A stretch of DNA of 64,000 nt from Gymnorhina tibicen (lineage: Eukaryota; Chordata; Aves; Passeriformes; Artamidae). This document shows, piece by piece, positions 53,601 to 64,000 of this stretch. The notes under the pieces were generated by a model. The model had not been told where the DNA came from. It was given only the letters and a program-made list of their open reading frames with translations, and did no database searches. How positions within the stretch are numbered: the stretch's first letter is position 1; every line of letters starts with the position of its first letter. The stretch spans positions 2,847,712 to 2,911,711 of the forward strand of contig VXAZ01004636.1 of NCBI GenBank assembly GCA_013399875.1. The letters run 5' to 3'. The position numbers were made by a program, and so were the translations under genes.

Positions 53601-53899
53601 GCGCTTTGACAGCAAGTTGTTCAAGAAAGATGACAATACAACAGTTACAAAAACAAAACACAGCAGTGCCAGGATAAGCCTCTGGAAATACAATTTGTGA
53701 TGTAAAGCCATAAATCTTTAACATTCAAACGAAAGACTTGAAGCTTTTAGAAGCAGCGGCCTAACTGCTGAGGTTAGAAGACATTCCCATACTGTATTAT
53801 GGCAACTAAATAAATATTTACCACGGCTGTTTTCAAAAGGCTGGGTTAGCAAAGTGAGTAAGACCATGAGAGTGTTCTCGGTCCTCTTTTAAACACTAG
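50607..53899. other. Non-coding DNA, no gene recognised
   Basis: No exon or repeat family recognised. The plus-strand frame at 51104-51478 (124 codons) starts at an ATG but shows no domain, and it overlaps equally open frames on both strands in a moderately GC-rich patch, so it is judged spurious. Confidence 0.65.
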
Positions 53900-53965
53900 A
53901 ATAACTGACTTCGGGCAAGCCAAGCTTTTACTTCTCTTATTTGTAAAATCAATAAATTAGGGAGT
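53900..53965 (+). mobile_element. Probable MIR / CORE-SINE remnant
   Basis: The order ACTGACTTCGGGCAAGCC, then CTTTTACTTCTCTTATTTG, then TGTAAAATCAATAAATTAGG follows the MIR core (gacc-ttgggcaagtc ... cttaacctc ... tctgtaaaatggggataa). An internal deletion has removed part of the cctcagtttcc block. This is diverged but collinear across about 65 bases. It is the second MIR-like relic within 3.6 kb. Confidence 0.5.
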
Positions 53966-56900
53966 TCTGGGTTTTGACAGGAGTTGACTTAAAAAGCCAT
54001 TTCACTCTGCTGCCTCTCTGCTTCCAACACACAGGCAGCTGGGATGCTCATTGAAAGTCTCCTCAACCAGCACTTTAAAGGAAAAAATACTTTAGAAAAC
54101 CAAAGTCCCAGCAAATATCTGGAAAGATGAGCACTTCAGTCACACTCCCCAGACAGTGAAATGTTTTTAAATCACCACTACCTTCTAGTGTACTACTCTG
54201 AAGACAAAAATGGACTCTTCCCAAAACATGAATATAGCTACTATATAACTATATACTATAGTATATATAACTATATACTATAACATTACTTCCTAAACCA
54301 GCATTAATAGTCACTTCTAACAAATATATCAGTAAGATATACATATACACATCCAGATAAATCTGAGCAAAGACACACATCATTCTCAGGATGAAAACAG
54401 AAAATGCCTCCTCTTTGAATGGAAGTTTATACAACATTTTCCCCCAATAACACTAAAAAGTTGATTTTGAGATATAAATATTTTTTAAGCTCTAGATTTC
54501 AGAGCAACATAGTGTAGAATGATCACATTTGTCCAAATCTTCATGGCCAAAAATATTTACAGAGAGTCCTCTTGAACTATTGACAGAAATTTTATAGCTT
54601 AACTTCCACAAATAGTAAAATGGATCAGTCAATAACTGTTTTCTATGAAACTATAAACTCATTTATACGTGTAACATATGAAACAGTGGAAGTTGGTGCA
54701 TGGAAATGCCAGAACCAACTGGTCTGCAGAGCCAAACAACAAAATAAGCCACAGCACCTCAAACTGTTTCTTCAATTCAAGCACATTTTTTTTTCTCCAC
54801 CCAAAAGACATACCCTTTTTTTCTAAGTGACTGCCTTTCTGTCCGATTCCAAAGCAGGTCCTTCAGCCCCAAGTTTGCTTTGTCCACCAGCCTCTAATTA
54901 TGAGGCAAAAGAAGAAATAAAGCAGAGAAAATGAGTAATTTGAACACAAGTTCCAAAACCTAACAGCTTCCACAGTTTGTGCCAATATTTCTTCAGAAAG
55001 TCATAATTTTATACAGAGCGAATTCTATAAGTACTAAAGAAAATATTTTCTACTTAAAACACTGCAGTTAAGCCTCCTAAACCAACTGTGGGGGACTAGA
55101 GGTGTTACAGAGCTAGAATATAGGGAAATGGATCTGTTTTTACATGGCTACAAGCAGCAAGTACTTTGTGAATGCAAAATAAAAACTTGAGCTCATGCTC
55201 AGAACTTTAAAAACTTCAATGTTATGTAATAAAAAGCACAAAGCTCAAGAGAGTTGCTCATCTGAAAAATATGAAAAAAACCCTTTCAAAACAACGTATT
55301 TATTCCATCCTAGAGAGGCAGAAGAGGCTATGTTCCCTCTATTTGCACATTGTGTACAGCTTTTCCAAAAGGAAATGTTTATCCCAGGTCCCGGCACATG
55401 CTGTGAAACAGTGCAGGCACAGTAGGGATCACACAAAGCAGCATTCAGACAGATAGTTATCTTCATCATGAGATGCCTTCGCTTTCCTCTGTCATGGTAA
55501 AAATAAACGAGGCAGACTTCTATTTCAACATTTTTCCTTATCTAAAGGCCAGATTTCTGATTTTTCAGGTGCAGCACAATTAGCTCCAAGATTGACATCC
55601 CCTTTGTTCTCTGCATATTCTGTTCTTAAATGGCACTGTCACGTGCACCCAAGGACATGCAAGAGATGAGTTCACGTGGTTTGGAGCGTGTGCTCCTTAC
55701 CAGCCCCAGGAAGATACGACTCTCCATTCTCCCAGTTTTTAAGATCTCAGAATACAAACTGAGTCTAGTTCATCTCTCAAATTAATGAACAGAGTGTCTT
55801 TTTTGTGGTGTGACAGCTCTCCTTTCTAACCTCCATCATACACCCACTGCCAAGAAAACAACGAGAACGTTCAAGAAAAACTTAAGGTGCAGACCGATGA
55901 GTGCAAGTGCACCTCTGAGACAGCAAATCCCTTCCCACTGGTCCCAGGAAGGATCCAGGAGCTGCCCAGGCTTTGAGCTGTCCTCTGGCTGTCATTTTTC
56001 AGAACTTTGTAGCAGATTATGCAGCCAGGGCAGATATTTTACCTTGCATCATCCCATGAACGTGTCTATGTCTGATACACATTTACCTTGCTTGCAGAAC
56101 CATTACTCCAAGAAGTCATGGAAAAATAGTGATGGAAAAGAAACCTTGACCTGTGTGGCAAAGTCAATTAAACTAAAAGTAGCTGAAATATATGGATTTT
56201 AAAATACCTTAACTTAGAGACATTTGTAAACTGGCATGTGAAAGCCAAATAAAAATTACAAAAAACCCCCCTGCTATTGCCTCACACTCACAGCAGGAAA
56301 GAAACAAAGTTTTTAAATTGTAACTGTTCCCACAGCATTTGAAACACCAGCTTGAATGGACAAGCATCTTGCTCATTATCAGCAAGAGAAACCCAAGAAG
56401 CCACATCCATCTGCTGTAGAGAGACTGAGGATGAGACTGCTCCTCTACAGTGTCTACACTAATGACAATGCTATCGTTTTTGGAAAAGCAGAGCTTACCT
56501 TTGTTTAGAAAATGATACTGATTTTCAATTATTTCACTTGTTCAGTAATTTTTTAACCACAGATTTGCATCCAGCACAATCATTGCAACTATGAACTGAG
56601 TACTGGCTGCTTATTTTTCCAGTATATTTTCAAACTTCCATTGTGACTACTTCATTGAGAAAGTACACCAACTCTTTTAGTCAGCAGAACACACAAAAAT
56701 ATTCAATGTCCATGCAATACAGTTTAGTGACTACTGACTGAACTTATAACCCCCTCAGTAAGCAGTGATTGCTGCTGAAGACAACAATATTCATTATTTG
56801 GGTTCATAATTCCTCCTGTGTTCTACAGATTTCATTCCATTTGGGTGTTTAAAAACTTTTTAATGAAAGCACCCCAAGTTAGCTTTCTATGTAGACAGAC

Positions 56901-59900
56901 TGATATTTAATATGCAAAGAACTGCAGAAACCTAACTCTAGGGGGAAAAAACCAATTATGTAACATTTGATGTATTAAATCTAATTCCCACTTATTTAAA
57001 TGCTGTTGCTTTGGTATATCACCTGTTTGCTGTTATTTCCCCTGAGAATTATTAGTGTATGCATGAACCTTCCAGCTGTGCTGGCAGTTGTGAAGGAGTA
57101 TTTTAGAAAATACCATTATTCCACAGCATTTCCATCGTCCCCTCTGGGGGGACTGAGCAGAACTCCCTGATAACCCGTGCTGGTTATCTTTTCCAACACA
57201 TTTCTATACAACACTGTTTCTCACTCTGCAAATTTGGCTTCAGAAGGTCTGTCTGTTGCTATCTCCATTGTTCAGGAACAGCACTGTTGATTTACATTGA
57301 TAAACAAAGATTAAGTACAACCATAAGCAACGAAGTCAATCTGCAAAGGACAGAGTAGAAAAAAAAGCCTGCAATGTTATCACTATTATGTACTACAGAG
57401 AAAAATTACAGCCTTGTGGAAGAAGAAAGATGAGGGGTGAGAACTGGGCACCTTTTTTTATGCACCACTTCTTGCTGTTTACAACATTATGCAATCCAGT
57501 ATGATTTGCAATTGTGTATGTAAAGAATGTATTTACTGAATCCCCTCCTGATGCTGATGGCAATACCCATCAGAATGGAACCTGATTCAGCTTCCCTCTT
57601 TGAAAGCAACAAACAATCAAACACTTTCCACACTCCAACAAGCAGAACAACAGAGAATTATGCAGAACACGGGAGAACTCACCACGACTAAAGCTCCAGT
57701 GAGGTTGAGGAATCTCCATCTAAACCACTCTGCAATCTCACCTTAACGCTGTCGCAGGAGGTTTTTCATGGCAACTGTTACTAACAGTGTCTCTCTATCA
57801 GTTGCTAAAAACAGGTACTTTACGTACCAGAGTGCAACACTCCTCCTGATGCACCAGTTACTGAACAACTCGACTAAAAGAACCACCTTTGGAAGAGATT
57901 TGCTGCTGCTCTGAGAAGATAAGTGGGTTAACTTGTAAGGAGCCGTGACCCAGCACCCTGCCTGCCAACAGGTTCATGGAGCAGGAAGCCAATTAGGATA
58001 CAGCAGCTGGGACCGACACAGCTCACAGGGTAAATGAAATACAGGGGAAGCCCTGAGCTCTGCTTGTACTGACATTTTCTCTCACAGGGATGCTGCCTTT
58101 GCTGCAAAAGAAATACTTACCAGGCAAAATTCAGAGGCACAGGAGCCTCAGCGAGCTTTGCCCTAACACGCCTTTGTTTTTTGTGCTTCCCAAGAAATCT
58201 TCTCTAGCCAAAAATACTGTGCTTTAAATATGAATCTGTCTCACTTCAAGGCCTGCAATAACACTTCCAAATTTCTGTTGTTACAGCTGAAAGGTATGTT
58301 ATTGACAGCTTCATTAGCAGCAGAGCAGATTTGAGACTCCTTTGCTAATAACATGGTATTCCAAATTAAAAAAAAAAAAGCAACACAGTATGAAAATACA
58401 ATTTTACATATCTAAAGTTCTAAAATAGTCAGCGTTTATGAGTTGGATGTATGTTTAACACCAAGTTCAGTGAATTCTTCCACTGACTAAAACATACCAC
58501 AAGCTGTTGCACAATCACAGCATGTGTAACTGATCACATTGGCAGCTTTCATGTGCCCCTCACTCCCCACATCTTTACTAGGAGCTGTCTCCCTGCTGCT
58601 AAAAACCGAGAATGTCTACAGTTTACAGAACAAAAGTCATTAAATAAACTATCTCCTCCAAAGATCATTCCAAATGGCAGGAGTCACACTCCTTAACCGT
58701 ATAGTTACAGACTTAAAAGTCTGAGACTGGGGAATATTGTGCAACCTGTTTTTAAGGAAAACTACCCAATCTAGATGAGGAAGGCCCAGAAGGACAATTA
58801 GCAAGGTTTAAAGCAAATGGAAAAACAATTACACAACATGACTTACTCCCCCGTGGAAAACTCCTGGACTAATATTTATTCTCTCAGAGCTTGTATATAT
58901 TTGCATTAAACTTCAAAGTTTATTAAAGCAATACTGATGTAATTCTGAGCCTTTACAGAAGGAATCTGATTTTAACAGGATTCCAAACAGGCTAAGAAGG
59001 CACTCTGCAGAAGACTATTTGGGGCTAAAATAAGGTAGAGAGAACGGCAGAACTGAGAGAAAGAAAAGGTGCTAAAAGACTTAACAGTTACCCAAGGACA
59101 GCTTCAGCTCCAGAGCCACTGAAATTTTAAGTGTCTCTATTACCTTCAGACACGCATGCTTCTGAATTTCCTGGCCAATTTGGGGGAAGATTACATATTT
59201 TTAAAACTGTTCTTCCTTCTTCTTGCTGCATCACAAAAGCCCATAGAAAGGACACCAACAAGTATAAAGGCAGAACAATGATACTCACTAGGAGGAAATT
59301 TGGCAGCTGAGACAACAATAAGAGCATCTGTGATATGTACAGAGACTTACACTAAGAGGGAATATACATGAAGTCAGTGTGGAAGGATGTCTATATTTGT
59401 TCATGTTTAAAGTGTAAGATTTAAATGTCTTTTAAATGTGTTTGAAGGCTTTTCTGACAGTAAGACCCTCGGAGCTGGAAGACTGGATATAAATATATAC
59501 ATGCAGAATTTACATCTCCTGTATTATAGACTGTCTTCCTCCTCTGGTGAGCTTTGTAGAGAGGCCTGTATAAATACAGGCATGCGTCCAAGAGGGAACA
59601 TTTTAGGATTGAGATCAGTTCTACAAAAACATGGAAGGTCAAACTGTGAACACTAAACAGCTTCCTACAGAACCTCTATCCAACAATACAATAACCCAAA
59701 TCTGCTTGAACACCAAAAACGTTGCATTTGACAAATTCTGTGCTAGTAGCAGTATTTTCTGAAATAGCACTAACTTTATCAAGTCGGTGATCTTACTTTT
59801 TAGCACCACACTGAATTGGCATCTCAGACAAGATGTTACTAAAACAAGTATTGCTAGAAGCCTACAATGTTTAGCCTGGCATGAATTTTATCCATTTGTT

Positions 59901-61478
59901 TACTGTGATTTCAAAAACTTTGCTAAAAATGTCTCCTGCAGTCAACAGTGACTGCATGGAGACAGTTGAGCATTTTTCAGCATTTATGTTGAAGCACATA
60001 TAAGGCTTTTTAAACTGAAATATTACTCTTAAGGAAAATGTGGGATAAAGTCTACAATTAGAAAGATTTTAAATGCCTTTCCCAGATATTATTTATATTT
60101 TTTTGCACTTTATATAGATAAAATACTTTCCCCCCCGCATTTCCCCAGAATCAAAGACTTAAAAAAGGAAGTCCATTACAGATTGATTACAAAACACTTC
60201 TCCGAGTGGTGTGGTTTAAAACTGATTTTGTCCTCATCCTGCACAGCAATATGTGATTACTAGGAGGAGATAAATTATGAATGAGGCTCCCAGGGGTTCT
60301 GAAATTCTGTTGTTCTTCTTGTCATCTGAACAGACAAACCCCAAAACATTTTTGATAAAATCATTTTGTAACTTGGCGAGTTATCATGGTAACTTTTGTA
60401 ATAGCTGACGGGGTCCCAAAAGAAATTCAGTTTAAAGAAGGTGACCTCAGAGTTACACCCCCTGTGTAGTTTTCCTCTATCCACATTTCGCACTATCAGA
60501 CAATTTCAAATCGACTCAGTCCACTTAAAGAGAGATGGGGAAAGAAATTGCTTGAGTCACTCAGCTGCTTATCTATCTCAGGAAAAAGGAAGACTGAAAA
60601 TTTCTTAAATGGTTGATAATTTCTGCTTATGATTTGGAAAACACAGAGCCCACAGCAGTAAACCACAATTTATGGAAACTGCAGCTCAAATATTGGACAG
60701 CTAGTTAGAATTGTTACCAAGTAAAAACAAGTCACTTATCCTTGTCACGGATGTCGCAGAAATTCTATAGCTGTCACATTCTCCTCAGCATACACTGCTC
60801 CACTTTACCCTGCTTTAAAACAGTGAAACTCAACTAGCAACTCTTATTCCCGTTTGCAGCCTGTATTTTTCCACTCTAGATTTAAAACTGTATGGTAATG
60901 GAAATTCTGCATTATTGTGCTGATGCACATGAAACAATGGAAGTATTTCAGCCTTAGGCCAATGTAAATCCCAGTGCAACTCTTGGTCCTTACACAGCGG
61001 TCGCGTGTGGGAGCACAGGAAGGCGGGAAGACTGGTAATGCCAAGAAAGGCTCTGCAGACAAGGTCCCTGCACCAGCCTGTCACAAGCAATACAGAACGT
61101 ATTGCACGCTCCATCCATCCCTCCAGGTATCAGCATGGAGAATCCAAAGCCTTTTCCCGTGGGTCTGGGGCTACACATCTCCTTCTCCAAAATCCACGTT
61201 ACTTTACATACACAGAGAGTGGAACTTCCCTCACTGGTGATTTTTGGCTGCCACTAACAGCTACATACGGCTGCAAATAACTTGACATTCTCTCTCTGAA
61301 CTTTGCTTCAACTACTAAACCAAAGCATGTTCTACAGATTATTATTTTTGTACTCAAAGTAGGTTAACAACAGCTGGAGGTGCTAATAGCAGAAATATAA
61401 GAAAGTTACATTTTCAGTTTCCCTGTCAGGTGTTTTCTTTACAATCTCCCTTCACATCACAGGTATTCCACAACCTTC
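53966..61478. other. Non-coding DNA, no gene recognised
   Basis: About 7.5 kb with no supported exon. It includes the AT-rich palindromic tandem at 54242-54282, a 16-base inverted repeat (TAAACTT-CA-AAGTTTA) at 58907-58922, and a 12-A run at 58368-58379. A stretch at 56940-57100 resembles conserved non-coding DNA by its TAATTC/ATTATTAG/ATGCATGA words. The 130-codon plus-strand frame at 55810-56202 has no recognisable motif. Confidence 0.65.
54242..54282. repeat. AT-rich palindromic tandem duplication, 22-bp period
   Basis: A 19-base block TATATAACTATATACTATA occurs at 54242-54260 and, identical, at 54264-54282. It is separated by GTA, making the junction itself self-complementary (CTATAGTATA). 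Such units slip and form cruciforms easily. Confidence 0.9.
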
Positions 61479-61684
61479 TCGGTGCTTTTCACCAGCGCAG
61501 CATTATCTCCTCGTCATAGCCGAGGCATTTGCATTTCAATACCCTGCCCGTACCCGAATGTCAGCTCTGACACACCGACTACACGGGAGGGAGCAGCTCG
61601 GCAGGATTCCTCGGGAGCTGCAGCAGCACAGGAAGTGGGAACAGTGTGGAAGCTGGCAGGAGACAGACCTCATCTCGGAGCCGT
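61479..61684. promoter_or_regulatory. CpG-enriched patch with octamer, 2.3 kb from the CpG island
   Basis: About 12 CpG in some 206 bases, well above the local background, and moderately GC-rich. It contains an octamer on the minus strand (ATTTGCAT at 61527-61534). An isolated patch this close to the island at the right edge could be an alternative promoter or a proximal enhancer. Plus-strand frames of 68 and 102 codons cross it without any recognised domain. Confidence 0.35.
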
Positions 61685-63825
61685 ACCTAGCAATCCCAGG
61701 GTGGACCTTTGGGGCTCTCTTTTCAGGGGCTGGGCAAGAGAGGGTCCAACAGCCTTACATATAAAAAAAAGAAAGAGAAAGGACTATTAACACCGCCTGA
61801 AATCCAGTCTCATCAGAAAGCAATCAGAACAAGAGAAGCAGTGACAAGGAGAAAAGCTGCAGATCCCTTCAGAGAAAAGGGCAAAGAAAACATGGGCAAG
61901 TAATAGGGATGGGAGAGTGTGATTCTAAACTGGGATGAGGGGCAGCTGGAGGGATAAAGGAGCCTAAGAGCAAAGACTAAACGGGAAAAGGAAAGGAAAC
62001 ACACAGGAGTGTAAATTCAGAAACAAGGTAGAGAAAACATGTTACAACTTGTTAACTTAGAGTAAGCTTTTCACACACATTTTTTCTAGCATGATACAGA
62101 AGGTTAACAGTAATTGTCAATGTCTGTGGGCCCTAATCAATAGCTTACAATAGTTACCCTAATATTTTACTAGCCTGTTCAGGGGGGAAAAAAAAAAAAA
62201 ATCAACATTTTAAGAGTAATTTAGCCAAATAGCATCCCCCCTTTATTTTTCTTTAAGTGACTGATTCCAACCAATCCTTTTACTTGAAAAGTAAACAGAA
62301 AAGAATACATATTTTGGTAAACATGCCTGGAAATAGATTTCCTGAAGAGCTGAAAAGTCAGAAACGCAAATTACCCAAGAAGTTGAAATGGTATTTTGCC
62401 TCTTTGCTTTCTCTTTCACTAAAACAACCATAAAACTTGCAGATACATAGGAAATGATGTTCCTTCAAACTCACTGTACATTTATTTACATGTATGCTCT
62501 AAAGTAGAAGGAAATGCAAACATTGCATCCATTATGAACTACAGCTGGGTGAAAGTGCCTACCTGCAGCCAGGCCAGGCAGCCAAGTCTGCTGGCTCCTT
62601 GCTCTGCAGCTGGTGCCTCCTGCCCAGGCTCAGGAATCACACCCCACCTGCCACTGCCGTTCAGGTGAGGAAGGTGTAGTTGAGCCAAACAGATCTGACC
62701 AAAAAGGTAATTTAGGAAGTCTGTGAATTAAGTTATCTACATGGGATATCCTAGCAATAAGGTAAAGCCATCAAGAAATGAATACATAAGATTAATCATG
62801 GAAAGTTACTCATGGAAAAATTGGTAATGCCTTCTTGCATAGTTCTGTATTTTAGTGAACAAAATGAGGTTTTCCTGAAAACACACTGAGCAGTAACTCT
62901 GCCAGGAAGATGCTTCATCTGGATAAAATATCTTAGCTACTTTACAGACACAACCTTTTAAGCCAGTGTGAAACTAGATTAAGAGCTCTAACTAGTCCAA
63001 GCAACCAAATAAAATCTCCACAAGTATTTGCTGCTTTTGTTACACCCCTGGATTCAGACTATTTAGATGATGTTGTAAGTCAAACAAAAGTCACACAGTA
63101 GGAAGTAAACCTAGTTTGTCACAAAGGTATTTGTTCAGCTAGCAATTTTAAACAAGTAAACTGTCTAACTATAGAACCTAATTATTGGAATTCCATAAAG
63201 TCTTGGTTCCTAAAACAACTGCGTGTTCTTTCCTTCCTGCCCATGTATTGCCGTATATTTTTTTCCTGTAAATATCTGAGAATAAAGTGTTTTAGCAGAC
63301 ATTAGACACCCTTTAAGCCACAGCGAGTAAGGAGAAAAACTCTGGAGGCACTTACAAAGCAATTAAAGAAGAATGAAAGCCAAGCTCTACAAAAGTAAAT
63401 GGCAAAGACCTAAAATAAACAGAAATTCTGTTCTCCGAGAAGGAACCCCTATTAAATTCGAGGTCACAGCTCCACCAGACAATGCTCCCCCTCGCCCCTG
63501 TGCTCACCTCGGAGCAGCCTGGCCATTCTGCATCAGGTATCAGCTACTCCACAAGTAACCGACCACCGCAAAGTAGTCACATCGTTTCACTTGGTGTCCC
63601 ACCGCAATTCCCAGCCTGGCCTCAACTTCACCCGCAACAAAAACTGGCAAACAGACCAACCCACCTACAAGTCCAAAATAACCTTCGAGAGAAAAGGAAG
63701 GACGGAGAGGAGGATGGAATGGAGCTACACACGTACACGTTAACACGTAAAGCCTTTCAAGTCAGTAATTCGTAATAATAACAGAGCAGGGACAGCATCC
63801 ACCTGGCACCCACAGCGGCTTTACC
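61685..63825. other. Flank of the CpG island, no gene recognised
   Basis: Ordinary AT-rich DNA up to about 63400, then gradually more CpG (63420-63760), as expected of an island shore. A G6A14 run lies at 62182-62201. No coding exon was recognised on either strand; small open frames at 63373-63775 do not show a signal peptide or domain. Confidence 0.65.
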
Positions 63826-64000
63826 CCGGGAAATTCCTCGAAGGTGTCAGCGCGGCGGCGGCAGGCGCTCCCCAGCAGGGCGCGGGTTCGCGCCGCACGC
63901 TCCCAGCCGCGGTGAGGGCTCGGGAAGCGCCCGGGGCTGCCGGCGAATACCCGGGGGCCCAGCGCCGCGACCGGGGGCGAGGGCGCCGCACGGCCCCGTG
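63826..64000. promoter_or_regulatory. CpG island, probable promoter/first exon; runs off the window
   Basis: Composition changes sharply: in the last 160 bases I count about 28 CpG and only 29 A or T (about 82% GC). The sequence has GGGCG-type Sp1-like words and CGG repeats (63851-63861), typical of a housekeeping or developmental gene promoter and 5' UTR. A good plus-strand splice donor is GCG|GTGAGG (GT at 63912). A fair minus-strand donor is GGG|GTAAAG (GT on the complement of 63823-63824). Either could end a non-coding first exon. No start codon with convincing coding sequence is visible before the edge, so the gene's identity and direction are unknown. It may also be a bidirectional promoter. 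Confidence 0.75.

Noticed and set aside
55810..56202. 130-codon plus-strand frame
   Set aside because: No signal peptide, membrane segment or domain, and no promoter or splice context.

Overview
The window looks like bird nuclear DNA from a gene-poor, non-coding stretch. The main evidence is a 5'-truncated CR1 LINE at about 6945-7852. It ends in the family's characteristic 3' tail and carries remains of the reverse-transcriptase C-terminus. Interspersed repeats are sparse, and there is no sign of mammalian L1 or Alu sequence. The species cannot be named from what is visible.

No protein-coding gene is supported. The longest open frames (about 120-160 codons, on both strands) are no longer than expected by chance in 64 kb of AT-rich DNA. 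None shows a recognisable domain, a consistent exon structure or splice-flanked coding sequence. No tRNA, rRNA, CRISPR array or intact mobile-element gene was seen.

Layout: 1-6518 is plain non-coding DNA with a homeodomain-type palindrome near 1766. 6519-6640 is an AT-only low-complexity tract. 6945-7852 is the CR1 LINE. 11411-11467 is a second, tiny CR1 3' tip in antisense, and 11772-11828 is a G/T-rich tract. 18608-18669 is a perfect 31-bp tandem duplication. About 25850-26230 is a much older, antisense CR1 3' region of the reptile/bird type. 36251-36601 is a probable ancient hAT (Charlie-type) non-autonomous transposon. 40389-40444, 50519-50606 and 54242-54282 are short tandem duplications. 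Two likely MIR/CORE-SINE core remnants lie near 50313-50350 and 53900-53965. From about 63826 to the right edge the sequence turns abruptly into a CpG island (roughly 82% GC, about 28 CpG in the last 160 bases).

The most economical reading is that the right edge reaches the promoter or first exon of a gene. The preceding ~63.8 kb is then either that gene's upstream intergenic DNA (gene on +) or a long first intron or downstream flank (gene on -). Candidate splice donors exist on both strands in the island, so the direction cannot be settled here. I found no undescribed biological system. The observations most worth checking are the CpG island, the ancient transposon relics, three isolated CpG-enriched patches and a few candidate regulatory clusters.
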